NCBI RefSeq assembly: GCF_004340525.1
Contig: NZ_SLWX01000002.1
Span: 186,001-250,000, forward strand
Origin: Chromatocurvus halotolerans
Lineage (GTDB): Bacteria; Pseudomonadota; Gammaproteobacteria; Pseudomonadales; Halieaceae
DNA length: 64,000 nt
Direction: 5' to 3'
Shown: in pieces, positions 1 through 8,216 of the stretch
Layout: each line of letters opens with the position of its first letter
Position numbering within the stretch: the first letter of the stretch is position 1
Made by a program: the position numbers and the translations under genes
Notes under the pieces: generated by a model
Database searches by the model: none
Seen by the model: the letters and a program-made list of their open reading frames with translations, nothing else
Told to the model about the DNA's origin: nothing

Positions 1-1083
1 GATCTGTTCCTCCCCCCAGAACACTGAAGGGCCCGACACCGGTGCCGGGTCGGGATCGTAGCCGGAGTCTGGCAGCGGGAAGATGGGCACTTCTGACACA
101 TCATGCGTTGCAGGATCGAGCACCGGCATATAGTCCGCACTGTTCTCCAGCACGCCATACAGCCTGCCCCCCGCGTTGACCGTAGGGTCACGGCGATCGG
201 TGGAAACCACGTCGTGCAGGTAGGCCCTGGGGTCTGCCCAGTCCCACTGGGTAATCACCACATTGCGTTCCAGCCCCTCAGGACGCGGCGGCGTCGGCGG
301 CAGCTCGCCGCCGGCAATGCGGTCGGTCCAGTCGGCATACAGACTGACCGCGCGCTCCATTCCCATACCGGCAAGAATGTTCACCATGCCAGTGCCTGCC
401 TGACCGGCCTGCACGCGCTGGTGCCAGGCTTCCACGCTGCTGCGGCCGTCGCTGAACAGGTCGGGTATCTCGCGGGTAGCCTTGCTGCCGAGCTGGTGGC
501 AGGCCAGGCAGCTGTTATTGCCGATGCGTCGCACCCAGTCCTCGTAGTGAGTGATCGACTCGGAGATGCCATTACCCTGCGGACCGGTACCCGGGAAGTC
601 GCTTCTTGCTGGCAGCTCCAGCAGCGAGTACCAGTAGCCCGCGGGGTAGTACTCGGCGGCCGCGGCCGGACTGGGAGCGGCGCGTGCCTCAAGCGCCAGC
701 TGACTGCCGGGCGCTGCTGTGATCTTTTCGGAATCCACCAGCCCGTAGCCCCGCACCCAGACCTGGTAGCTGGCGTCGGGCAGATCTGGCACCAGGAAGC
801 GTCCTGCATCATCGGTGACAACGATGCGGGCGAAGCGCGTTGGCAGATCGGTGGTCTCGGCAATGACCCAGACACCGGCTTCCGGACCTGCGGGCCCGGA
901 TACCACCCCGCCGATATCCGTATCGCCGATGGTCACGCCACCCTCCGACAGGCTATCGCCCTGTGCGGGTGTCGAGGTATCGGTACGCTCGGCACCTGTC
1001 TGTGAGTCGGTGTTCCCACGGTCGCAGGCGCTGAGTGCGCCCAGACCAATGATCAAACACATCACCCATGCTGTTCGGCACAT
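1..1083 (-). CDS. Haem-binding lipoprotein with carboxypeptidase-regulatory-like domain (3' end cut by window)
   Basis: An open frame runs from an ATG at 1083 to the left edge without a stop, so 361 codons are visible and the C-terminus is missing. A GGGAGGG ribosome site lies upstream. The N-terminus is a lipoprotein signal with lipobox LSAC (Cys20), so the protein is probably anchored in the envelope. Residues about 45-135 look like a carboxypeptidase-regulatory (Ig-like) fold, with GVWVIAETT and DDAGRFLVPDLPDASYQVWV. A single c-type haem motif CLACH (192-196) follows, and a tyrosine/tryptophan-rich region lies between. The architecture suggests a periplasmic electron-transfer or substrate-binding protein; the substrate is unknown. 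A long open frame on the opposite strand here is a shadow. Confidence 0.8.
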   Translation of the reverse strand, partial: MCRTAWVMCLIIGLGALSACDRGNTDSQTGAERTDTSTPAQGDSLSEGGVTIGDTDIGGVVSGPAGPEAGVWVIAETTDLPTRFARIVVTDDAGRFLVPDLPDASYQVWVRGYGLVDSEKITAAPGSQLALEARAAPSPAAAAEYYPAGYWYSLLELPARSDFPGTGPQGNGISESITHYEDWVRRIGNNSCLACHQLGSKATREIPDLFSDGRSSVEAWHQRVQAGQAGTGMVNILAGMGMERAVSLYADWTDRIAGGELPPTPPRPEGLERNVVITQWDWADPRAYLHDVVSTDRRDPTVNAGGRLYGVLENSADYMPVLDPATHDVSEVPIFPLPDSGYDPDPAPVSGPSVFWGEEQI

Positions 1084-1173
1084 TGTCGTACCCTCCCGAT
1101 GTCAATCTGTATCGCGACAGCGGTGACTCTTCGAGCCCTGGTCTAGCGCCGGTCAGGTCAGAAACTGCGCCGG

Positions 1174-2739
1174 TCAGGGCCTGAAATCCCCCATCGTGTC
1201 GTCGTCCATGTGTTCGTCGTTCGCTTCTTCCGCATCGAGCACTTCCAGATGCTCTTCGGCAAACCAGCGGTTCATGAGGAAGCGCAGCGGCACCAGCATC
1301 GCAATGAACAGCGGGAACAGGATACCCGCGGGGCTGCTCTTGAGTATCCAGAGTGCTACGAGCGCCACGAGCTGTATCAGCGTGAACAGATGGATGACCT
1401 TGCGCGGGACCCTGCGCACATAATGGGTCTGTGGATACAGCTTTCTGTCAGTCGCCCAGAGACGCACGCGCTCGAAGAACTCGGTGCCGCTCAGGGTGCT
1501 GAAACCCATGTAGAGAAAGAGTCCGAAGAGGACCTCCATGGGAATCATCTTTATCACCGGCAGCATGAAGATCGAAGCGGCCAGCAGGAGGTGTATCAGC
1601 AGCGGCGATACGCGGTTTTCCTCCACCGAGATGATCTTCTCGGTGGTGCTGGAACCCAGGCTGACGGTTTCGGTGGTTGCCAGGCTTTTGACGTGATTCA
1701 GGGAGTGCACGGTGGCCGCGACGATCCACGGCAGGGCGAAGAGCGAACACACGGCGGTGATCACGCCCACCACGACGAGGTCGAGATTATAGCCACAGCC
1801 CTTGCGCAGTGAGTGCAGCGGACTGTTGACCAGTCGCGCCGAGATGTTCTGGTCCAGGAAAAGCAGAACGGTCACCAGCAGTGCCGGGCCTGCCGCCGCG
1901 AAGATCGCCCAGGTGGGCAGCGCAAACAGATCAACCAGCCAGGGTCTGCCCGTGGTGGTGGCAAAGGTTTCAGGGACTGCAGCGCGTTCGACGTCGATTT
2001 CCGGCATCAGCAGGGCGAATGCCGTCATGATGGCGATAGCGATGGCGGGACCGAAATCTGATATGAACTCGCGTGCCTTGCGCTGCAGATAGGGTGTCTG
2101 CAGCACCATTTTCAGGCTGCGTGCCAGCATGTAGGTTCCCAGTGACAGCACCAGGGTCATCAGCGCCTTGGAATTGTCCCGGGGGTTTTCCATGAAGGGG
2201 GCGAGCAGGGAGCTCACGGCCTCGTAGATAAAGATAACCGCAACCAGGGCGGCGAAGATCTCGTCAGTGAAGCGCGTGAACAGGCGCATCAGGGCACTGG
2301 CGTCGGTGAAGGCGAGAATCAGCATGAACAGGCCGGCCCACAGTCCGACCCAGGCATACACCGACAGGAACGGCAGGCTCATCTGCTGGCTCAACGCATA
2401 CAGCAGGCCTGTGAAGATCACGATCGGACCCGTGCCGCCCAGAATGGTCAGCGGTTGTCCCGCAAACAATGCGAACAGAATACCACCAAGCGCGGTTGCC
2501 ACAATCATTTCGACCGTACCGATTTCACCGCCGGTCATGATGCTGGTGAGAGCGCCGAAAGCGACGGCGTTTGCCAGACAGGCAAAAAACAGGAACACCG
2601 TGGAGGCAACAACCTTGCTGCTGAGACCATCGCGAAAATCGCTGATGTAAAAGGGCAGTCGACGCCTGAGGTCGTTCTGAAGTCCACCAAAAAGGCGACC
2701 GGTGTATGCCAGAGGATCACTGCTATCCGTTTTTCTCAT
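1174..2739 (-). CDS. SLC4-family (band 3/bicarbonate-type) anion transporter
   Basis: A 521-residue multi-span membrane protein. The family hallmark is the N-terminal layout of a short cytosolic stretch (FYISDFRDGLSSKVVAST) followed by the first helices, then GGTGPIVIFTGLLYAL, which matches the band 3 pattern around the substrate site. About ten to twelve hydrophobic segments follow. The C-terminus is acidic (EEANDEHMDDDTMGD). Known relatives move bicarbonate, chloride, borate or sulfate by exchange or Na+ cotransport, and the ion here cannot be told from sequence alone. The gene lies 58 bp downstream of a universal stress protein gene on the same strand, so the two are probably cotranscribed. 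Family assignment is firm, substrate is not. Confidence 0.85.
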   Translation of the reverse strand: MRKTDSSDPLAYTGRLFGGLQNDLRRRLPFYISDFRDGLSSKVVASTVFLFFACLANAVAFGALTSIMTGGEIGTVEMIVATALGGILFALFAGQPLTILGGTGPIVIFTGLLYALSQQMSLPFLSVYAWVGLWAGLFMLILAFTDASALMRLFTRFTDEIFAALVAVIFIYEAVSSLLAPFMENPRDNSKALMTLVLSLGTYMLARSLKMVLQTPYLQRKAREFISDFGPAIAIAIMTAFALLMPEIDVERAAVPETFATTTGRPWLVDLFALPTWAIFAAAGPALLVTVLLFLDQNISARLVNSPLHSLRKGCGYNLDLVVVGVITAVCSLFALPWIVAATVHSLNHVKSLATTETVSLGSSTTEKIISVEENRVSPLLIHLLLAASIFMLPVIKMIPMEVLFGLFLYMGFSTLSGTEFFERVRLWATDRKLYPQTHYVRRVPRKVIHLFTLIQLVALVALWILKSSPAGILFPLFIAMLVPLRFLMNRWFAEEHLEVLDAEEANDEHMDDDTMGDFRP

Positions 2740-2797
2740 CGGGCTCTCGTCTCGTTGTCATTGGGTACGCCGCTTGACGCGGGAGGGGTGTTGGCGG

Positions 2798-3712
2798 CTA
2801 GGGTTCAATCGGTGGTGTGAAGCCCGGAGGCTTGATGGCGATGACGGAGCAGTTGGCCCAGGGCAGCACGTTCTCGGCCGTGTTGCCGGTGAGCAGTCCC
2901 GCGATACCCTGGCGTGCAACGGTTCCCATGACGAGCAGGTCAACCGGGTTTTTTTCCAGGTGCTCCAGAATTCTCGCGTAAGCGTTGCCATCGGTGATGG
3001 TAATGTCCCAGGTGCCTTCCGGCAGCAGGGACCGACACTGGGCTTCTATCGTCGCTTTTGCGTCATCAAGACGTCGCTGGCGCTCATCACGAGCCACGCT
3101 GTCGAGAAAGTGCGCCGCTTCCGGATGTTCTACGACGTGCAGCACCTTCACGTCAGCGCCGTCGAACTGCTGCTTGAGTGCCGCCGCTATCGAGAGTGCC
3201 GCTTCGCCCACGGGCGTGAGGTCGTGCGCGATGAGTACGGTGGGATGCTCTGGGCGCGGCTCGTCCTTGACCACCCACACGGGGCACGGGCAGAGACGCA
3301 GAAGTTTGTTTCCCGTGCTGCCGAACAGCAAGCGTCCTGCGAGACTGCGCTTGCGGGTGCCAATCACCACCAGGTCGTGATTTTCCTCCACCACCGCGTG
3401 CAGGATTTCCCGCCAGTGCTCGCCGAAGCGAATGGCCGTCTGTGAACGCAGGTCCTTGCCGGCATCTGCCTGCAGTTTCCCAAGAATCTTCAATGCGGCC
3501 GCGTGTTGTTTTCCTGCGGCGGTGCTCGTGTCAGGGGCGCCGGACGCCTGCTTGTTGCCCGGCGAATTGATGACGTGCATGAATGTCACCTCGGCGTTGT
3601 CGCGCCGTGCCGTGGTCAGCGCCTCGCGAACCGCCACGGCACCGGTATCAGCTATGGTTCCCGACTTGTAGTCGATGTCCACCGCAACCAGCACTTTGCG
3701 AAATTGGATCAT
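2798..3712 (-). CDS. Universal stress protein with two tandem Usp domains
   Basis: 304 residues from an ATG at 3712, chosen because a GGAGG site precedes it and the product then opens directly with the Usp strand MIQFRKVLVAVDID; the longer open frame upstream has no homology-like content. Two Usp domains are visible. The first ends in VIGTRKRSLAGRLLFGSTGN and the second in LVMGTVARQGIAGLLTGNTA, both matching the G-x2-G-x9-G(S/T) ATP-binding signature, so both domains probably bind nucleotide (UspE-like). It sits just upstream of the SLC4 transporter on the same strand. Fusions and pairings of Usp domains with anion transporters are known, which suggests a regulatory partnership, but that is inference. 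Confidence 0.88.
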   Translation of the reverse strand: MIQFRKVLVAVDIDYKSGTIADTGAVAVREALTTARRDNAEVTFMHVINSPGNKQASGAPDTSTAAGKQHAAALKILGKLQADAGKDLRSQTAIRFGEHWREILHAVVEENHDLVVIGTRKRSLAGRLLFGSTGNKLLRLCPCPVWVVKDEPRPEHPTVLIAHDLTPVGEAALSIAAALKQQFDGADVKVLHVVEHPEAAHFLDSVARDERQRRLDDAKATIEAQCRSLLPEGTWDITITDGNAYARILEHLEKNPVDLLVMGTVARQGIAGLLTGNTAENVLPWANCSVIAIKPPGFTPPIEP

Positions 3713-3842
3713 GTTGGTCGTTTCCTCCACAGGGGCTCTCGCACAGGGCTCTCGCCTTTGCGAGGCATGACAAGCGCCGCTGCGCTCACCTCGAAAGAGA
3801 AGCAGCGTAGCAATCAGGGTTTTGTACGACAAGAAAAGCCCG

Positions 3843-3859
3843 TGTGCGCAGAGCGCACA
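3843..3859 (-). terminator. Perfect hairpin downstream of the M48 protease gene
   Basis: Inverted repeat TGTGCGC / GCGCACA with a 3-nt loop. Read on the minus strand it starts about 50 nt after the stop of the M48 gene and is followed by CGGGCTTTTCTTG, a short T-rich tract. This is consistent with a Rho-independent terminator separating the protease gene from the stress-protein gene. The T-tract is imperfect, so termination may be partial. Confidence 0.5.
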
Positions 3860-3911
3860 TAGCGGGTCAGCGACTGTCGTCATCACGGCCAGCGCCTTGC
3901 TGTTCACGGGC

Positions 3912-5339
3912 TCAGTTCCCGATGTCTATCACACGCTTGGCCCTGAAGCCCGCTGGCATTACGTCCTCGGGCCCCTGCAGCTGGTTGATCAGCCCCAGCT
4001 CCGGCACGGAAATCATCGACGGGTAGCTGGCGCTGAATTCCTGCAGCGTCATCCTGCGGGGCAGGCGCACGACCGATATCTGCAGCGGCTGCCGGTTCAG
4101 GGCCTCGGGACTGGTAAGTCTGGCGAAGCTGTTCATGGCGGTGCGGAAGGTCTTGCCGTAGGTTGCGCGCTGCTGCACCGGCGTGTAGCCGAGGATCCTG
4201 TAGGTGCGACCGTCAAGTTCAATGAAGGTGACAACCCCGCCGAGCCGAACCTGATCGGTCTGTACCTCGAAGTCACCGCTAATGGCTGGCAGACCGCCAA
4301 CGGTGCCCGTTTCTGTCCTGCCGATGGTCATTCCCTGCTGGCTGAAGAAAGTGTTGGCGGCGTCCTGAGGGCTGCCTGCTGCCAGCATCAGCTGTAGCAG
4401 CGCATCCTCTTTCGGACTGCCTGCGACCACGGCCTTGGACAGGTTCTGTGTGCGCCAGCCCCGGGGAAAGTCCATGCGGAAGGCGAGCTCCGGGTGCAGA
4501 AAGCGGTGGTCATCGAAATAGCCTTTGCGGGGATTTTCGCCATAGGCGAGACCATCAATGCGCTGCAGGTATTCGGCCTCGCCGATGCGACGATCCATCG
4601 ACGCTGGTGGCAGCGACGCCAGCTGTCTGTTGATTCGCTGTATGCGCTCCGCCGGGTAGGGGTGTGATGCCTGCCAGCTGGGCACCGGATTCTGCCCGGC
4701 CAGCTGCGCGGACTGCTGCAGCGCTGCGAAGACGTTCACCATCTCCCTCACGTCGTAGCCCTGTTCGAGAGCGTAACGGTAGCCGAGGTCATCCGCCTCT
4801 CGCTCTGCGTCACGGCCGTACTTCAGGAACAGAAGCTGCAGACCGCCCGCGGCCAGCTCACCGAACTGCGCCGCGGTCGGGCTGAGCACCGAGGCGATAC
4901 CGATGCCGAGTTGCGCAAGCTGGGCGCGGCTCATCATGGCGACGGAATGGCGTGCAGTGACATGACCGATTTCATGGCCAAGAATACTCACCAGCTCTGC
5001 CTCATTGCGCAGCAGGGCAAGCAGTCCGCGCGTTACGAAAATGAACCCGCCCGGCGCGGCGAAGGCATTTGGTGTCGCCTCGTCGACCACCTGGAAGGAC
5101 CAGGGCAGATCCGGGCGTTCGGAGGCCTGTGCCAGGCGGCTGCCGAGTGCCTGCACATAGGCCTGCAGCGCCTCATCCTTCACCAGTCCGAATTCCTGCG
5201 CAGCATTGCTCGCGACTTCGCGCCCGATCTGGATTTCCTGGCCTTCAGAGACCAACGCCAGCTGCCGGTCACCCGTGACCGGATTGACCGCGCAGGACGC
5301 GAGTGAGAAGGCCAGGACGAACAGGGCGAAGCGCGTCAT
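3912..5339 (-). CDS. M48-family metalloprotease lipoprotein (BepA/LoiP-like)
   Basis: 475 residues. The signal peptide ends in lipobox LASC (Cys16), predicting a lipid anchor in the periplasm or outer membrane. The zinc site HEIGH (122-126) and a downstream glutamate ligand in EREADDLG (about 181) are intact, so it should be active. An N-terminal conserved block with NAFAAPGGFIFVTRGLL is typical of M48B/C proteases such as BepA and YcaL. The C-terminal 200 residues form a second domain that contains a lipoprotein-like PDFRDGLS-type helix and beta strands rather than clear TPRs. Likely role is outer-membrane protein quality control. The start codon lies 12 bp after a DUF3096 gene, indicating an operon. 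Confidence 0.9.
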   Translation of the reverse strand: MTRFALFVLAFSLASCAVNPVTGDRQLALVSEGQEIQIGREVASNAAQEFGLVKDEALQAYVQALGSRLAQASERPDLPWSFQVVDEATPNAFAAPGGFIFVTRGLLALLRNEAELVSILGHEIGHVTARHSVAMMSRAQLAQLGIGIASVLSPTAAQFGELAAGGLQLLFLKYGRDAEREADDLGYRYALEQGYDVREMVNVFAALQQSAQLAGQNPVPSWQASHPYPAERIQRINRQLASLPPASMDRRIGEAEYLQRIDGLAYGENPRKGYFDDHRFLHPELAFRMDFPRGWRTQNLSKAVVAGSPKEDALLQLMLAAGSPQDAANTFFSQQGMTIGRTETGTVGGLPAISGDFEVQTDQVRLGGVVTFIELDGRTYRILGYTPVQQRATYGKTFRTAMNSFARLTSPEALNRQPLQISVVRLPRRMTLQEFSASYPSMISVPELGLINQLQGPEDVMPAGFRAKRVIDIGN

Positions 5340-5351
5340 GTTAGCACCCGA

Positions 5352-5504
5352 TCAGAAATTGAAGTTTCCCGAGCCGAACAGTCCTATGAGACCCACGGCG
5401 ATGAGGTAGATGGCAACAATCTTGGCCAGCAGGCGTGGAAACAGGAAAATGAGAACGCCGGCGATGAGTGAAACCAGCGGCGTCAGTGCGAGGTTGATGT
5501 CCAT
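5352..5504 (-). CDS. DUF3096 small membrane protein (50 aa)
   Basis: A 50-residue frame from ATG 5504 to TGA 5352-5354 with an AGGAAA ribosome site. The product is two hydrophobic helices split by a short basic turn: LTPLVSLIAGVLIFLFP, RLLAK, then IVAIYLIAVGLIGLFG. This matches the DUF3096 family, which has almost no sequence outside its helical hairpin. Function is unknown; members often sit near stress and envelope genes. Here the stop is 12 bp from the M48 protease start, so the two are almost certainly cotranscribed and the small protein could anchor or modulate the protease (inference). Confidence 0.85.
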   Translation of the reverse strand: MDINLALTPLVSLIAGVLIFLFPRLLAKIVAIYLIAVGLIGLFGSGNFNF

Positions 5505-5653
5505 GAAGTGTTTCCTTTCCGGTTATGGCTTTGCGCCAGACTACTCTCATTGGCGGCTCGCCGTTAGTGCGGTGAATGACAGAAGCGCTGCATGAAAGAT
5601 TCTGATTTGGCATGCGTACCATCGCAGCTTGCTCTCGGCCGCCGATCGAGGCG

Positions 5654-7354
5654 TCAGCGCTGGTAGACAATCCGTCCTTCCTTGATGGTTTGCTCCACCA
5701 TCAGGGTATTCAGTTGTTCCTCGGGCACGGCCATTGGATTTGCCGACAGCACGACGAAGTCCGCCAGTTTGCCTGGCTCTATGCTGCCCTTTTCATTTTC
5801 TTCAAAGTGTTGCCACGCGGGCCACAGCGTCATGGCTTTGAGGGCCGTTGCGACCGGCACACGGTGCTCTGGCCCGAGGATGTCTCCACTGCGCGAACGA
5901 CGCGTGACGGTTGCCGACAGCACGCGCATGGCATCCGGTAGTGCGACCGGAGCGTCGTGGTGACTGCCGAACATCATTCCGCGCGGAAGCAGCCAGCCGG
6001 TGGGGGAGATATTGTCGGCGCGCACCGGGCCAAGGACGGAATCCCGGTGCCAGTCGCCCCAGTAGAAGGTGTGCATGGGAAACAGGGACGGAAAAATGCC
6101 CAACTCGTCGATGGCTTCCACCTGGTCCTTGCGAAGGGTCTGTCCGTGGATCAGTACCGGGCGATTGTCGACGTCGGGGTACTCCGTCTGCGCCGCGCGC
6201 ACGGCGTCGATGTACTGGTCGATCGCCGCGTCGCCGTTGGCGTGGCAGAGTATCTGCCATCCCCTGGCGAACGCTCTGGCAACCGAGGCGCGGGCAGTGC
6301 TTTCATCGATGGCGCCATAGCCACGGTAGTCAGCGGACTGGCCGTGGGGTGGGTGAAAGTAGGGTTCGCTGAGATAGGCGGTCTTGCCCTGGGGCGAGCC
6401 GTCGATGGTCAGTTTGACGCCACCGATGCGAAAACGCTTCGCGTAGGTTCTCGACGGCGTGACGTCCGGTACGGCCAGCATGTCCGGGTAGGCGACCAGA
6501 TCCACATCCAGGGCGCCACGCTCTGCGACCCGGCGCATGGCCGCAATCGCTGCGGGCATTGCCCGGCCTTCCTGCACCGTGGTGTAGCCGTAGGTGGCTG
6601 CCAGTCGCGTTCCCTCAATCACCAGGTGCTCGTTCATGGCGTCGTCAAACTGTGACAGCAGCTGCATCAGCGGGGCGAGAAACGCCATCTCTTCGAGCAC
6701 GCCGTTCGGTTGCCGGGACGTCTGTTCGCGCCGGATAATGCCGCCGTCAGGGTTTTCGCTGGCCGTCGTGATGCCCAGGCGCTCGAGTGCCTTGCTGTTG
6801 GCGACGCCGAAGTGGCCGGACTGGTGAATGATCATCACCGGGTAATCGATGGTAACGGCGTCCAGATCCCGGCGAGTTGGGTGGCGCTGTTCCGCCAGCT
6901 GGGAATCGTCGTAGCCGAAGCCGATCACCCAGCCGATGCCCCGCATGACGGCTGGATCGTCTGCCATCCAGTCTGCAAGCTGTGCCTGCAGGGCAGGAAT
7001 GTCGGCAGCCGCGCCGTCGGGCGGTGGCAGCAGGTTGGCGGTGCTCGCCTGCAGACCAATGGCGTAGGCATGGCCGTGGGAGTCCACAAAGCCCGGCAGC
7101 AGGGTGTGACCCCCGAGGTCGATGCGACGGGCGGTCTTCCCGGCGCTGGCCATAACGATATCCCGATTGCCGACGGCGACAATGCGTCCCTCGCGGACTG
7201 CCACGGCCTCCGCGAGAGGCCTGTCATCATCCATGGTGATGATTGTGCCGTTGTAGTAGACGGTGTCTGTCGCCGCTGCACGGGTCGCGAAAAAGCCGAG
7301 GCTCGCGAGAAGGGTGACGATGATGAGCAGGCGCGCCGTTTTCGCCAGGTTCAT
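5654..7354 (-). CDS. Exported amidohydrolase, YtcJ-like (amidohydrolase family 3)
   Basis: 566 residues from ATG 7354, with a GGAGG site nine bases upstream and a clear Sec signal peptide (LLIIVTLLASLGFFATRAAA). Mature N-terminus shows the small beta domain typical of the superfamily (YYNGTIITMDDDRPLAEAVA, then GHTLLPGFVDSHGHA with the first metal-site histidines). Later motifs include VMIIHQSGHFGVANSKALE and LCHANGDAAIDQYIDAV, both hallmarks of YtcJ-type enzymes. These hydrolyse amide or related C-N bonds in unknown substrates; some are imidazolonepropionase-like or act on N-acyl amino acids. The protein should work in the periplasm. It is transcribed divergently from satD across a 220-bp region rich in repeats. 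Confidence 0.88.
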   Translation of the reverse strand: MNLAKTARLLIIVTLLASLGFFATRAAATDTVYYNGTIITMDDDRPLAEAVAVREGRIVAVGNRDIVMASAGKTARRIDLGGHTLLPGFVDSHGHAYAIGLQASTANLLPPPDGAAADIPALQAQLADWMADDPAVMRGIGWVIGFGYDDSQLAEQRHPTRRDLDAVTIDYPVMIIHQSGHFGVANSKALERLGITTASENPDGGIIRREQTSRQPNGVLEEMAFLAPLMQLLSQFDDAMNEHLVIEGTRLAATYGYTTVQEGRAMPAAIAAMRRVAERGALDVDLVAYPDMLAVPDVTPSRTYAKRFRIGGVKLTIDGSPQGKTAYLSEPYFHPPHGQSADYRGYGAIDESTARASVARAFARGWQILCHANGDAAIDQYIDAVRAAQTEYPDVDNRPVLIHGQTLRKDQVEAIDELGIFPSLFPMHTFYWGDWHRDSVLGPVRADNISPTGWLLPRGMMFGSHHDAPVALPDAMRVLSATVTRRSRSGDILGPEHRVPVATALKAMTLWPAWQHFEENEKGSIEPGKLADFVVLSANPMAVPEEQLNTLMVEQTIKEGRIVYQR

Positions 7355-7444
7355 GGATGATGCCTCCGCAGGACAAGGGGTGATAATGCCAGATCGCTCA
7401 GCGGGCTTGCACTGCGAAGGGCGCAACAACAGGTCCGGGCTGTA

Positions 7445-7560
7445 TTAAAACGAAACGGTTAATCAGGTTCATATAAAACCAATTGGGTTTAATTTACTCC
7501 AATAAAACCTATTAGGTTGAATATACTGGTGTTCAACTGATAAGGTTTGTCCGTTTTCAA
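7445..7560 (+). promoter_or_regulatory. Four-unit operator array with 29-bp period upstream of satD
   Basis: Four consecutive 29-bp units start at 7445, 7474, 7503 and 7532. Each contains a 13-mer (7448, 7477, 7506, 7535) related to AACCTATTAGGTT, which in unit 3 is a perfect palindrome with one central base. Units 2 and 3 agree at 21 of 29 positions (shared TAAAACC, ATT, GGTT, AAT, TACT). Unit 2 core matches 11/13, unit 4 10/13, unit 1 8/13. The array ends 14 bp before the satD ATG, lies in AT-rich sequence unlike its surroundings and contains ATATACT, a candidate -10. It is best read as a repressor binding array. The HTH at the SatD C-terminus or another regulator could bind it; this is inference. 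Confidence 0.7.
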
Positions 7561-7574
7561 CCACAACGGATGTA

Positions 7575-8216
7575 ATGAGCGTGCAATATCTCGTTCTGAT
7601 TGGCGACCTGCGAGACTCCCGTCGCGTGAAGGATCGCGCGGGCCTGCAGCACCTTTTCGAGTCGTCGCTCGCGTTCCTGAACAAGCGTTTTCGGGGGGCG
7701 CTTGCCTCACCACTCACCGTTACCCTCGGTGATGAGTTTCAGGCGGTGTTCTCAGACCCGCTTCCTGTCTGGGAGATACTCTCCGCCCTGCAGGCGCGGC
7801 TGTTTCCGGTAACGGCACGCTTCGGCCTTGGGCTTGGCCAAATCGCAACGCCTGTCAATCCTCAGGCAGCGCTCGGCATGGATGGCCCCGCCTTCTATCG
7901 CGCGCGGGATGCTATTGTTCAGCTAAAAGAAGAGGGCGGGAATTATCGCATTGAGGGCCTTGATGACGCCGACCTGATCAATCACACCTTGTCTCTGGTG
8001 TCTGGTCTGCAGGAAAGCTGGCATTGCAATCGTTTCGCTACGTATCACAGCTTTCTGTCGGGTGTCCCGGTCCAGCGTATCGCACAGGAACTGAAAATCA
8101 GCAAGACCGCCGTCTACAAGAACCTGCATGACGGGCATCTTCACCCGATCTCCGGTATTCACAGGTCAATTGCAGCAAAGATGGCGGCGGCGATGGAAAC
8201 GACAGCGGATGCCTGA
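7575..8216 (+). CDS. SatD-family protein: cyclase-like N-terminal domain plus HTH
   Basis: 213 residues. Residues 5-125 fit the SatD family. They also show the order of motifs of class III nucleotide cyclases: an Asp after a first strand (LIGDLRDSR, D11), TLGDEFQAVF (50-59, compare the x-GD-xxxAxF second metal site), ARFGLGLGQI (81-90) and GMDGPAFYRARDAI (101-114). The asparagine of the usual N-x3-R pair is not evident. Residues about 164-187 (VPVQRIAQELKISKTAVYKN) form a helix-turn-helix. So this may be a nucleotide-sensing or -making regulator; the cyclase link is my inference, the SatD family call is firmer. It overlaps the next gene by 8 bp and follows the operator array. Confidence 0.75.
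   Translation: MSVQYLVLIGDLRDSRRVKDRAGLQHLFESSLAFLNKRFRGALASPLTVTLGDEFQAVFSDPLPVWEILSALQARLFPVTARFGLGLGQIATPVNPQAALGMDGPAFYRARDAIVQLKEEGGNYRIEGLDDADLINHTLSLVSGLQESWHCNRFATYHSFLSGVPVQRIAQELKISKTAVYKNLHDGHLHPISGIHRSIAAKMAAAMETTADA

Noticed and set aside
103-1005. Long plus-strand open frame of 300 codons at the left edge
   Set aside because: It lies opposite the lipoprotein gene, whose signal peptide, lipobox and haem motif are clear; codons look antisense to a GC-rich gene.
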